A stretch of DNA of 64,000 bases from Chelydra serpentina (taxonomy: Eukaryota; Chordata; Testudines; Chelydridae), in contig JBAIAC010000656.1 in NCBI GenBank assembly GCA_037349315.1, forward strand, positions 62,001 through 126,000, written 5' to 3'. Numbering within the stretch: the first letter of the stretch is position 1; each line of letters opens with the position of its first letter. The notes under the pieces are model-generated. The model saw only the letters and a program-made list of their open reading frames with translations. It was not told the DNA's origin and did not search any database. This document shows positions 44,436 to 55,269 of this stretch, in pieces. Made by a program: the position numbers and the translations under genes.

Positions 44436-44758
44436 AGAGAGAACCTTTTCCCCTGTCACGTCCTGCAAGAACTTCAGAAACCATCTGTTCTTGACATTCC
44501 TTTTTTCTTTTCAGGACTTGGCCTTTCCTAGGAAGGGCCATTTATTGCCTGGGACTGAAGGGGCAACTTCCTCACACGCCCACTGGCCTCACAGTCTGGA
44601 GGAAGAAAGGCTTCTGGGTCTACAGCAAACTGCTGCGTACCAACTTGTTGAGAAATGCAGGGCTGGCCAGAGAGGCCTTGAGCAAGGGAGGCAAAAAATT
44701 GTCCACCCAGGCTCTTCTACACCACAAGTGTGAAGAACACAAGGCTATTATCACCCCC

Positions 44759-44829
44759 GGTCCCATGGTGTAAGGACAGCACTCAGGGCTCTGAATCCTG
44801 CAATCCGAGTTCAAGTCTCGGTGGGACCT
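44759..44829 (+). tRNA. tRNA-Gln(CTG), 71 nt
   Basis: GGTCCCA/TGGGACC acceptor; loop CTCTGAA; T arm CCGAGTTCAAGTCTCGG is consensus. The short D arm GTGTAAGGACAGCAC is the only oddity. The best of the three Gln copies. Confidence 0.83.
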
Positions 44830-45199
44830 TGGGGCAGCTCTTTCGCCACCTAACACTCCTGGGTGTTCCAAGGCTTCGTCTTGCTCTCTCCAGTGACGTG
44901 GGAGCCTGTCGTTTGCCTGCTCGCTGTTGTGACTTGAGCGCCAGAGGGGTCCAGACATCATCATTCAAATCAAGCTTCAAGTGAACAATTCTTTCCCATT
45001 CCCACTCTGTGGGAGGGGAGGCTTTTCAAAGCCCTCTCTGTGCTACTGCACATGGCTAAGCAAAGAGAACAAACCACAAATCCCCCCTGTGCTTTGGGAG
45101 CCAGGTTTGCTGTTTGATTTCTGGATTTCAAGTGACTTCAACCCAGGCGTTGGGATTATTTACCAGTGTCTCTGGCATGGGAGCATTCCTGTGCTCACA

Positions 45200-45281
45200 G
45201 CTGTGATGGCCGAGTGGTTAAGGTGTTGGAGTCGAAATCCAATAGGGTTCCCCTGCGCAGGTTCGAATCCTGCTCACAGCG
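45200..45281 (+). tRNA. tRNA-Ser(CGA)
   Basis: An 82-nt type-II tRNA with perfect acceptor GCTGTGA/TCACAGC, A box TGGCCGAGTGGTTAAGG, stem TTGGA/TCCAA, loop GTCGAAA (CGA), long variable arm and B box GGTTCGAATCC. All determinants are intact; the strongest Ser gene here. Confidence 0.92.
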
Positions 45282-45949
45282 AGGCCTGTGTTTTAGCCAC
45301 AGTTTCTAACCAGGGCAATACGTCTACACAGACCCCTGAGACTCTCTCCCCAGACCAAGCCAATCCGGTTCTGCTCCTTTCCTAGAGATCCCTGGGACAC
45401 TACCTCACGCTGTGTCCCTGAGGTGTCAGGCAAACTCTCAGCACCATCCAGCATCCTGACATTGATACTTGTGACCTGTGGGTTGGATTTATTTTAGTGG
45501 GACACGGGACATGTGGAGGATAATTTAAACTCTTCATTTCCTTAGGGTTCGCCTTCAGTATACTTGTATGGTGGTTAATTTATCACCATTACAGGTCTAG
45601 TGTATTTATTAGAATAGCACAAGTAAGTCACAGAAGTGACACAGTAACCGTAGCGAGTCTATGCTGACAGAACTTGAGTTAACATGGGCTTGTAGTGTCG
45701 CTATGGCCTCAGGTCTATGACATGTGTGGGAGAGGGAACAGGAAAAGGCTGAGGGGGGACCAAGTTTCATTCAGGATTTAGGCTCCAGCTTTTGTGGAAG
45801 TGGCCTTACGGCACCCTAAAGGCTCGGGATCAAAGAGCCCCATAAGAACCAAATATCCTGTATTGATTAAAATGTCTTCACCTCAGGGTGTGTAACTCAT
45901 GTGTTTAGAATTCGGGGGGTTGCAGGTGTGTGTTCATTATGTGTTGAAG
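45282..45949. other. No gene recognised
   Basis: To about 45330 it is the duplicated Ser-tRNA flank. The remainder is AT-rich and unassigned. Confidence 0.4.
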
Positions 45950-46225
45950 GCCAAAACTACAAACGGGTTCAAGAAAGAATTCAATCAGTTCCTCAGGGTC
46001 GGGGCATCAGCTGTTAGCCGAGGGAATCAGGGATGCTGCATCCCCATGCTCTGCGTGTCCCTAACACTCTGACTGCCAGATGCTGGGAGGGGAGGATGGG
46101 ACGGTTCACTCAGTGAGTGGCTGTTGTGTTCATTCCCTCAGACGCACCTGGCACTGGCCGCTGTCAGAAGACGGGATACGAGACCAGATGAACTGTTCGT
46201 CTGACCCACTATGGCAGTTCTCATG
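45950..46225 (+). mobile_element. Old CR1 3' tail
   Basis: TCAAGAAAGAATTCAATCAG, then the block CACCTGGCACTGGCCGCTGT and GTCTGACCCACTATGGCAGT, match the older CR1 3' UTR seen at 1500-1670. Confidence 0.7.
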
Positions 46226-47105
46226 TTCAGATTCGTCCTTCCCGCTCCCTGCGCCGCTGCACCCTGACATCCCTGTCGGCCAGCAAGATGAGCTGGGAGC
46301 CCGGAGAGAGGAGGCAAAGGGGGGGCCTGAGCCCCCTCTGGCACTGCCCCCGCCCCAGACAGCCCACGGAGACCCAATGCCTCCCCAAGCGATGCACGGC
46401 TCCCTGCCCCCTCTGCCCCCTCCCTCCATGCCACGCTGCTCCTGGACGTTGCCGGCATGTCTCTGCAGGGGGCTCCTGGGGGGAGGGACGTCTCCGCGCG
46501 CTGCCTCCGCCCTGAGAGCAGACTCTGCAGCTGGCCCTCCCAACTAGACGCGATAAATCGACTCCCGATACATCGATCACCACCCGATCCGGTGCGTAGT
46601 GTAGACGTACCCTCAGTTACTAGAAGGCTCTTCGGCCAGCTCTGCCCAAAGGCCACTGTCTAGAGGCTTTTGTGACACGATGTACTTCAAAATAGCTCCC
46701 TGTAGCCCCCATATTCATCATTCCTATCTGGCTGTGATATTCCATACAAAGCATTCCATGTCAGTTAGCATAGGGAAAGTCATGATCTGCTGAAATCCGT
46801 CATTCTGTCCCAAGATGTGTAGCATTAGGGTGTAGGAAGTGATGCATTTTGCTGTGTGGCTGTCACTGAAATATGCTGTAAGTTTGCTAGTGACATACAA
46901 AGGACCCCTGCCCAGGAGGGTGTTCAATGACCATTAACCAGCAGGGGAGTTGTAATTAAGGGATTTGCAATTCAATGACAGATGCCCAAGCACCACACTC
47001 TGGGGACTGCTCCAGTCTATGACTCAGTTGTACAAGACCACACCAGGAGGATCCCCCAACCTAGTGACTCACCAAAGCCCACCCGGATATGTCTGGGCAA
47101 GTCTC
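46226..47105. other. No gene; one MITE end fragment
   Basis: 46540-46615 (ATAAATCGACTCCCGATACA to GTGTAGACGTACCCTCAG) is one end of a turtle TACACTAC-type MITE. Nothing else was recognised. Confidence 0.45.
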
Positions 47106-47304
47106 TTCTAGACCAGTGCTACTCAAAGTGGTGGTCCAAGGCCCGGTGCTGGTCCGCGAGCAATCGGCTGCCGGTCCGCAGCGAGTTTCCAGGAAAGAAA
47201 GAAAGAAATAATAGTAAAATGGCACAAATAGGGTCCCTGACACATTGGGAAAAAACAATTGCCAGTCTGCCACATCAGATAGTTTGAGAAGCCCTGTTCT
47301 AGAC
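47106..47304. mobile_element. hAT-type MITE with 8-bp TSD
   Basis: The 183-bp element (47114-47296) has ends CAGTGCTACTCAAAGT and (reverse) CAGGGCTTCTCAAACT. It is flanked by the perfect direct repeat TTCTAGAC at 47106-47113 and 47297-47304. Confidence 0.9.
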
Positions 47305-47576
47305 ACAAACCAAGAATATAAAATAGGAGATTGTGGCGTCGTGATTTTGCCTTGCTCCTCCTGCACCTACGCTGGAAGCAGCAGGAATCCTGAGAAAATG
47401 AAGGTCATCTAAGGAGACTGGTCCAGGTTTCATGGGGATTCTATGTATTAAGGATGGTACCATCCAGTGGGGTGAGAAAATTGCTTGACCTAACTAACTC
47501 ACTGTCCTCCGGGATGGAATTCTAGGGTCCATGGGGCCAAATATGTGGGTAAAGCCATTGGGTTAATGAAAACCAG

Positions 47577-47671
47577 TGCTCCAGGTGAGGCTCGAACTCA
47601 CAACCTCAGCATGTCTCCGTTCAGCACTGACCGTATAAGTACTGTGCGCTAACCCATTGCGCCACTGGAGC
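47577..47671 (-). tRNA. tRNA-Ile(TAT) with intron (intact)
   Basis: GCTCCAG/CTGGAGC is perfect, D arm TGGCGCAATGGGTTAGCGC, stem CAGTA/TGCTG pairs fully, loop CTTATAC, intron about 21 nt, B box GAGTTCGAGCCTC. The best-preserved of six Ile copies. Confidence 0.9.
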
Positions 47672-48316
47672 CCTTGCTCAGGGCTTTTCTCCCAGTCCCC
47701 CAGGCTGACAGAGGCAAGGATTGACTCCAAACAATGCTAAGTGGAGTTGAGAGAGGGGAGAGCCAAGTGCTGGTACTTGATGGGCTGGGCTCTTCTTAAG
47801 GGGCCCAGGCACCATTTGACCCTTTTGGTCTTCGCTGTGTAACAACAGAGCTGTATTTGCTGCAGACCAACAGATCTGAGATCACTGCTCACCAGGTCTC
47901 AGCATTAGTCCTGCTTGGGGACGTTGACTCTCATGTAAGAAACTGCCAAGTCTGCACTAGCAGTGAGGCTCCCGCACTAACAGCTGGAATCACTGAAAGA
48001 CGTGTCAGTGGAGGTACCAGGACATGCTGGAACAGGGGGAGGGGCAGCCAGCAGGAGGTGGGGTTTTGGAGGGAAGAGGCAGGGCAGGAGTGGGGCTTTG
48101 GGGAGAAGGGGCAATTAAGAGTGTGGCCTCAAGTGGAAGAGGTGGGATGAGGCCACTGTTCGGGCACCGGGGCCTGTCACTTTTAGCGAGCTTCCGCCAC
48201 TCCTGGTGGGACCTCAAGACATCTCAGATGAGAGAGGGTGGCTAGCAGAGCGGTGATAGCGTGAGAAAGAGCAAGAGAAGAAGGAAAGCTCACATGGGCC
48301 AACTGGGTACACCAGC
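47672..48316. repeat. tRNA-Ile flank shared with the 16-kb and 24-kb arms, then GC-rich repeat
   Basis: 47680-48030 matches 16230-16600 directly (CTGACAGAGGCAAGGATTGA, CACCATTTGACCCTTTTGGT). 48030-48190 is a dispersed GC-rich repeat. Confidence 0.75.
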
Positions 48317-48918
48317 TGTCACGGAGTATAGGGGAGTCCGGCCCTGCACCCCTCTTCCCCGGATTCACTGGGAGTCTCAGCCAGCCAGTAGAACAGAAGG
48401 TTTATTAGAGATGCCAGGAACACAGTCCAACCAGAGCTTGCCAGTACATCCAGGACCCCTCAGTCGGGTCCTTCCGGGGGGCAGGGAGCTTAGACCCCAG
48501 CCTGGGGGCTCCCTGCATTTCGTCCCACAGCTCCAAACGGGGCAGGGAGGCCAGACCCTGTCTGCCTCTCTCCCCTCTTCTCCGGCCAGCTCCAAACTGA
48601 AACTCTCCATCCCCTCCTCCCCCTTTGTCTGCTTCCCGGGCCAGGAGGTCACCTGATGCCTTTGTTCCAACACTGAGGGTCAACCCTTTCAAGATGGGGA
48701 ACATACCTGATTGGTGGGAAAAACTGTTGTACATGCTTGGGATGGTGACCTCACGGTCGTACAAACATGTTACCTGTCGGCCTATATCGGGTAACTGGCT
48801 GGAAGCTTGGCACAACAGCAAAAGCACAACAGGCCCAGGCTGCTGTGTGAAAGGGGAAACTGAGGCACGCCGCCTCATGGCACTGAGAGCTAAATGCCGA
48901 GGTTCCTACGCCTTAACA
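48317..48918 (-). mobile_element. Probable retroviral LTR, minus strand
   Basis: On the minus strand it runs from TGTTAAGGCGTAGGAACC to CTCCGTGACA (TG...CA). It contains AATAAACCTTCTGTTCTACT, resembling the R region of the LTR at 27920. No TSD was found. Confidence 0.5.
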
Positions 48919-49137
48919 GGTATTGCTATCTGTATCCTGTTAGCAATACTACACCCCAACCCATTTTCAGGCGCCCGGGGACCAGGAACCTCGCGTTTTG
49001 CTAAAACCATTACGAATGACACCATGTGGTGTGCCGGTACTGAAAAGGGGTGTGACCAAAGACAAACAGGGGCTTTATGTGTACTGCCTCCGCCATGGAC
49101 AGTGTCCAAGTCTCTGGCAGTAAGTCCAGGAGGAGGG
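48919..49137 (+). other. Short open region, possible env-like fragment
   Basis: An open frame contains the hydrophobic TGIAICILLAILHPNP followed by Cys-spaced NDTMWCAGTEKGCDQ and ALCVLPPPW. This pattern recalls the start of a retroviral envelope, but the match is weak and unverified. It lies between two LTR-like segments. Confidence 0.25.
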
Positions 49138-49965
49138 TGTGACGCTGTTCCCCATAAAACTTTATGGGGAGATGCTTATAAATGTATATATGTAACTAAA
49201 ATATGTTTTATGCTACATGTGCCATGTAACATATCTCTGTGAAAGTTATGACCTACTGAATTTACTCCTCCTGTTTGTATGCATGTATCATTGTTGTAGT
49301 TGGAGTTATGAAGATTGGTTTTATATTTGCTGGTTTTGTACATAGCCTTTGTAAGTGCATGGGATCATCTTTGGAGCAAAGAATGTGCCTGTTAAATGCG
49401 AGCACTTGACAGACAAAAGACGTTGCAGACCCCAATCCACATTGGGGCCGGGTCTGGAATGCAACTGGTTAGACTGGTTAGGGCGCATGGGCAGGTGACT
49501 TGCCCATGTGATCCCAAAACTCCAGGGCAACTGGATCCTACGCAGGGAGGGGAAGAAAGGCTATAAAAGCCCTTGCAAGACCCTTCCATTTTGTCTTCAG
49601 CTGGCTAAAGGGAGAGGCTCTCCACCCCCCCCCCCCAAGGACATTCCTGAGGGGAACTGAACAAAGGACAAAGACACTAGGGGGTGTGAGAGGGGCTCAG
49701 CTGGACCCAGGCTGATTCTACAGCCTGTAAAAAGGAAAATATCCGAATCCGGTGAGGCTTTTATCTGTGTTAACTTTGAATAGACATAGACGTGCGTGTT
49801 TTATTTTATTTTACTAAGTAACTTGCTTTGTTCTGTCTGTCACTAATTGAACTCACTTAAATCCTATTTCCTGTACTTATTAAAATCACTTTTTACTTAT
49901 TAAGTTTCCTTGAGTACGAGTTGGTGCCGAGGGGAAAGCGAACAGTTGTGCATATCTTTCTATTA
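49138..49965 (+). mobile_element. Probable LTR, 3' truncated
   Basis: It begins TGTGACGCTGTTCCCCATAA with a hairpin CCCCATAA/TTATGGGG, has a TATA box CTATAAAAGC near 49562 and a downstream TTAAA-rich polyadenylation-like stretch near 49880. The stubs at 13976 and 36514 are the same family. It stops at about 49965, where array 3 starts. Confidence 0.5.
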
Positions 49966-49979
49966 CTTTATTTATTTAT

Positions 49980-50265
49980 TACTGAGAGAGACGCTGTGTG
50001 CATTAACCCACGTGGCCACCCGGTGTCACTGTCGCTCTCTGAGAGAGACGCTGTGTGCATTACCCCACGTGGCCACCTGGTGTCACTGTTGCTCTCTGAG
50101 AGACGCTGTGTGCATTAACCCACGTGGCCACCTGGTGTCGCTGTCGCTCTCTGAGAGAGACGCTGTGTGCGTTACCCCACGTGGCCACCCGGTGTCACTG
50201 TTGCTCTCTGAGAGAGACGCTGTGTGCGTTACCCCACGTGGCCACCTGGTGTCACTGTCGCTTGT
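49980..50265 (+). repeat. 57-bp CACGTG minisatellite, array 3 (5 units)
   Basis: Five CACGTG units; some have GCATTAACCCACG or GCGTTACCCC variants and CTGTCGCTCTC in place of CTGTTGCTCTC. Same orientation as array 1. Confidence 0.95.
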
Positions 50266-50994
50266 TCGTTGGGGGCGGGGTGAGAGCAGAAAGTTGTGGG
50301 GGTTGCAGAACAGGGTTTAGTTAATTTCACGTCACGATCCCCCCAGGCCCTTTCCCTGCAGACACACACCCGACATTCTGCCATGCTGGGGAAACGTGTC
50401 ATCTCTTTACTCCAGTGGGGACCTGGCCCCTCCTGCCGGGGCTCGGCCCAGAGACATTTTCCAGCCTCCCCAGTAATAAAGTCTGTGAAGGAAACGCTAG
50501 AAAGGAGCAGAAGCAAAGGGGCTGGGCAGGCTCCATAGGGGACACGGGCTCCTCCTGTTCCCTCCTGGGCCCCGGCCAAGCCCTGCTGCTGGCAGAGAAC
50601 AGCCGCCCCATCGCCACCCCTGAGGCAGCCACGTCTCGGGGCTCCCCAAACAGCCCCCCAACCCCGACCCCCTTCGGGGAGTGACTCGGGGCAGCAATTC
50701 CCCACCCGAACGAGGACAAAGGGCTGCAGATAAACTGGGAGGGGGGGGAACATCCCAAATCTGAGGAGAATGTAAATGGCCGTTGGAGACTGATGGAGAA
50801 AATGGGGCAAAAGAAGAGACGGGAGAGTCCGTCATTGTGGGATTTCTGTAGCCACATGTGGTGAGGGGAGAGCAAAGGAGAAGAAGCGGAGAGAGAATTG
50901 TGATCAGTGTGTGAGAGGGACGTGGCACAAGGAATGTCAGGAACAGATGGCTTCTGAAGTTCTTGCAGGACATGACGGGGAAAAGGTTCTGTCT
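50266..50994. other. No gene; part duplicated at 3.2 kb (inverted)
   Basis: 50290-50470 (TTTAGTTAATTTCACG, CATTCTGCCATGCTGGGGA) matches 3185-3440 inverted. Other open frames are unsupported. Confidence 0.5.
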
Positions 50995-51058
50995 GCCTAA
51001 CAAGGGACTTGAACCCTGGACCCTCAGTCTGATGCGCGACCAACTGAGCTAGCCAGGA
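50995..51058 (-). pseudogene. tRNA-Lys pseudogene, anticodon arm deleted
   Basis: Same 9-bp deletion as 44372, here with GGTCGCGCATCAGAC. It lies in the inverted copy of that block. Confidence 0.85.
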
Positions 51059-52828
51059 TCACATGGGAAATGGGCAAGTTTAGTGCAGAAGAGAAACTAG
51101 TCAAGAAAAAGAGGGCAGGAAACAATACAGAAAACTTGCTACTCTCTCTCTCTTAGCAGCCCTTGCCCCAGCCTGCTCCTCCATCTGGTGCCCTGAGACC
51201 TTCTTCTTTTTTTATTTAAATAATGGATCCAGGAGAAAACACGGTTATACAAAGCAAAATGAAATCACAGACAAAAATGCCATTGAGGAAGAGGGCAGAT
51301 TTCTATGAGCTTGCGCTGTGCAGATTTTTCTATACAGTGCGAGACAGAAGAGGGGGGGTCCAACTCTTCACATCTACAACTCCCCAAAACTCTACAACAT
51401 TTAAAAGTCCAGAATATTCTCAAATCTCTGGGGATTCCAAAACCCCAGGAAGCTTTGGGGCCTCAAGAACTCCAAAGAGCTCATCTTCCCTGTCTCCAGA
51501 TGCACAAGAGCTTTTGGTCAGGACGGCTCGATGGGATCTTCACAACAGGTTGGGGCTCTAGAACTTGCCACCTTGGCTACCGCTGGCTGCAGTCCTGCGG
51601 TTTGACCCAATGGTTGGGATTCTCACAGCGTTACCTGATGCCCACAAGTCTGGCCCTTGTGTTTGCTGCCACACTTTCCCCCTTGCCCACATGACACTTA
51701 AGGAAAGGAGAGCCAGGGCCAGGCTTCACAGTCATAGCTACTCCATACAAAGCCAGTCAGGACTCTGCGGGAGCCTCCTCTCTCTGAGCAGACTGTCTCC
51801 AGGGCAAGAAGCTTACACAGCTTCCACCTTCCTGGGTCTGACTTCGGGGAACTCAGCCAGGCCAGCGTGTGGGGCGGCTGCTGACGCTCTGTGGCCAACA
51901 TCAGAGTGTGGTAGGAAAGCAGGGCCAGCCCCCCTGGTGGGGCCTCTGACCGTTCCCCTTTACGGTGCTCACTCTTGTAGTGGGGCAGGAGATTCTCCCC
52001 AAGAGGCTTTTCCCCAGCCGGCGAGAAGCAGGGAAACACCCAGGCTCCCAGGGTGCTATTTAGCAAACCCCCTCGAGCACAGGGGCACATTGGGAAGAGG
52101 GAAACTGCTCTACACACTCGCCCGGGCAGCTGCCCAGTGTCTTTGGTGAGTCCGGAAGGGCAAAGGCTGGACTGGGAGCCCCTGGGGCTCATGCCCTAGC
52201 CTGTGTGACGCCCCACCCCCACCTCCTTCCCAGGGCTATTGCTGAACCCAGAGCATTGGCCACACGGTCTTTCTTCCTCCAGAGGGAAGAAAAAGAGGAA
52301 GGGTTCTTGGGACTTTTTTTTAATCTCTGGCCCAGCTCACCAGGCTTCGCCTCCTCCCTCTCCCCCAAAGCGCTGCCGCTCCGCCTCCCTCCCCCCCGCC
52401 CTCCCTCCCAGGCTTGCTGGACGCCGAACAGCTGGGGCGCGGCAAGCCTGGGAGGGAGGAAAAGCGGATTGGCGGCGGCAGCTCCGGACTCGGAGGTGAG
52501 TTGGGGCCGGGCGCGAGGAGCTGCCGGTGGGTGCTCTGCTGCTTCGCTCCCCTCCCTCCCTGGGGGGGGGAATGCAGCGGGCCCAGGGATTTGGGGAAGG
52601 GGGGCGGGGGTGGAGCGCCTGGCCCCACAGCGCTTCCTGCCAGCCCCAGACTGCGCTGTCTGGGCCTGCTCCTGTGGGTGTGAGCCTCTCTCCTGACTCC
52701 TAAGGACTCAGCAGGAGCAAGGGGCCTGTCCAGGAAATGGCCAGGGCCTCTGGGAACCCGGGGGTGGCTCTGGACACCACCAGGAGTCATTTCGCTCCCA
52801 GCACACAAGGGAACTTAAAAAGTTGAGA
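51059..52828. other. Duplicated block, then GC-rich unassigned sequence
   Basis: Up to 51740 it mirrors 43660-44350. From 52310 to 52640 it is very GC-rich (CCTCCCTCCCAGGCTTGCTGG), like the GC-rich repeats near 2.1 and 16.8 kb. No exon is supported. Confidence 0.45.
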
Positions 52829-52893
52829 GCCCAGACATGGGGCTTGAACCCCAGACTAAGAGCTTGATGCTTTACTGACTGAGCTAGCCCAGT
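52829..52893 (-). pseudogene. tRNA-Lys(CTT) pseudogene
   Basis: A box TAGCTCAGTCAG, loop CTCTTAG with CTT and B box GGTTCAAGCCCC remain. The 3' anticodon strand and variable loop are deleted by about 8 nt. Confidence 0.75.
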
Positions 52894-53255
52894 TCAATGA
52901 GTGTAGCTGCCCCCTTCCACCACAAGAGCGAGCAGGTAAAACAGAGGCAAAACAAAGTCCCAGGAGCCCTTCCTCTTTTTCTCCATGGCCACAGCCCATC
53001 CGCAGGATTCCTCCTGCTCCTCCCTCCTGTGCCCCAGTGCCACGAAATCTCCGCACCTAGACAGCCGGTCCGGCCTCTGCCCCCCAATCCCCCATGCTTA
53101 AGCCTCCCGACCAAATCCTGCCCCTGGCTCCATAGAACTGAGTCTCATCTCGCTGGGAACTCGACTCCTTGTGCCCAGAGTGTCTCTGTCCCCTCCGTAG
53201 ATGACCCGAAAAACACAGTGTCCGTCTGTTCTAAAGAATTGCTTGGAGAGACTTT

Positions 53256-53328
53256 TCCCATGTGGCCTAATGGAGCAGGCGTCTGACTGTGGATCAGACA
53301 ATTGAGGGTTCAAGTCCCTTCGCGGCTG
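53256..53328 (+). pseudogene. Arg(TCG)-type tRNA with GTG anticodon, 5' acceptor lost
   Basis: Duplicate of 27665. The loop is CTGTGGA, so the anticodon (53289-53291) is GTG, a His anticodon, one step from the TTG at 27698. Bases equivalent to ATGACCACG are deleted, removing the 5' acceptor. B box GGTTCAAGTCC. Confidence 0.78.
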
Positions 53329-53601
53329 TACTTTGTGCACTTTCCTCTTTGTACTGAACGTCCGGCTTTCTTCAGGGCTGGAGTCTCTTCTTGGCCACTG
53401 TGGCTTCAGCTACAGCCACAGGAAGGAGGTTGTCAGGGTTGACTCCGAACTCTGGGGTACAGTCATGGGCACCTGCATGAAAGACCCCCAAAGCTTATTT
53501 TTACCAGCTTAGGATAAAAACGTCCCCAAGGCACAAAACCCTTTTGTCCTTGAACGGTACGCTGCCACCACCAAGTGATTTAAACAAACATTCAGGGAGG
53601 G

Positions 53602-54280
53602 TGTAACAAAGTGGGACTGTTCCTAATGTTTCCTCTGAATACTGTGTGGGTGCCTCAGTTTCCCCTATGCCTCAGTTTCCCCTCTGCATTTCTTAAGTCT
53701 CTAGGTGGTGGAATAAGGGGTGTGATTGTTGCAAAGCCCTAGAGGGCCAGTGTGATGACAGAGAATGGCCGACACCCTGTTTCCTGGCAATTGCTGACCT
53801 GGGCCCCTCCCCTGCAAAGGTGCCGGCTGAAGGGGTTGGAGAACAAAGGGATCAGTGATCTCCTGGCCCAGGAAGGAGACAAAGGCAGAGGAGGGGCTGG
53901 AGAGTTTGGAGCTGGCTGGGCAGATGGAGGGAGATCCAGATGGGCTCTGGCCTCCCCACAACCCAAGATGGACCTGACTGAGGGGTCCTGCTCTCTGTAC
54001 CTACAAGCTCTGGTTTAGACCCTGTTCCTATAGTCTAATAAACCTCCTGTTTCACTGGCTGGCTGAGAGTCACGTCTGATTGGAAGCTGGGGGGCAGGGC
54101 CCTCTGGCTTCCCCACGAGCCCCGCTGGGTGAAGAAGGGGATGCTGAATGCTCCGGGGTCAGACCCAGGAAGGTGGAAACTGGGGAAGCTTCTTGCCCTG
54201 GAGACAGTCGGCTCAGCGAGGAGGCTCCTCCAGAGTCCTGACTGGCTTCGTAGGCAGCAGTTCCAGAGCATCGCCCGGCA
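53602..54280 (+). mobile_element. Probable retroviral LTR (duplicate of 27920)
   Basis: Starts TGTAACAAAGTGGGACTG after GGGAGGG. The end has an 11-bp deletion relative to the other copy (CGCCCGG joined to CAGGGG). The whole tRNA-plus-LTR block was duplicated together. Confidence 0.55.
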
Positions 54281-54389
54281 GGGGCACCGACAGAGCAGTG
54301 CCTGGGGAGCTCAGGGCTGGGATAGAAGGGGCTGCGGGTCGGGAGTGAGGGGCACCGGCAGAGCGGTGACTGGGAGGAAGTGGTGGCAG

Positions 54390-54480
54390 CTCTTCGGTGG
54401 GTCGGCTGGTAGAACAAAGAACTGGAGCCGGCTCCCAGGAAGTCATCCTCACCTCGCCCTTGTGACTCCAGCTTGAAGGA
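54390..54480 (+). pseudogene. tRNA-Tyr-derived pseudogene
   Basis: CTCTTCGGTGGGTCGGCTGG to CAGCTTGAAGGA; anticodon site GGA; B box lost. Closest to 27082. Confidence 0.68.
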
Positions 54481-54682
54481 GAGCTTCTTTCCTTCCCCTG
54501 CTGAGAAAGAGCAAGGGAAGAACAAAAGCCCAGATCCATAGGGGGGGCAGAGGCTTCAGGAGCCCACAGCGTTTGCTCATCTGGGGCATTGTGGCTGAGA
54601 TCTCTGCTGGCCAGCGCCAGCGCTCGCAAGGCGCTAGTGTGGATGCTGGAGGCTGGGTGCTGGATGCTGGAGGCAGAGACCC

Positions 54683-54754
54683 AGCAGAGTGGCGCAGCGG
54701 CAGCGAGCTGGGCCCATAACCCAGAGCTCGATGGATCGAAACCTTCCTCTGCTA
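54683..54754 (+). tRNA. Initiator tRNA-Met(CAT)
   Basis: Inverted duplicate of 29643 with GGCAGCGAGCTGGG (one stem-side change) and ACCTTCCT in the T-stem 3' strand. The CAT loop and B box GGATCGAAACC are intact. Confidence 0.85.
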
Positions 54755-55269
54755 GGCAGGTGCTTGTTTCTTTTTGCTCTGGGCCTGCAAGCGAGGGGGC
54801 GACCAGCAGAGCGCCAGGAGCCGAGGCCATGAGGCAGGAGGTGGCTGAGGTGTGGGACTGCCAGGGAGCTCCCCGGCCCCTCTGGCTGCCTGGGCTGAAG
54901 GCGAGAGCCAGGCCTGTGCGTGAGGTCTGAGTGCCGGTGACTCCCCCACTCCTCGGGAGGGTCTGTCCCAAGGCAGCGGCCCAGCCCCCCTCCAAGGGGG
55001 GTGCGTCCCACCAGCATTTCTTGCCCCGTTTGGGGAGGTTCAGCCTCCCCGAGCCCCTTGTAGCCGCCGCCCACGCGCAGTGTCACTGGTAGATACGGGC
55101 AGAGGAGACTCGGGGGCCTGGGCTGGGAAATCCCTGGGTGAAACTGGCTGCCTGAGCCCAGCCCCTCTGCACTCAGGGGAGCGGTGAGAGGGGGAGGGGC
55201 TCAGGGAGTAAATCCTCAGAAACCTCCCCCCTGGGTTTGTAATGTCAGAGCCCAGCGAACAAGTCCCTG

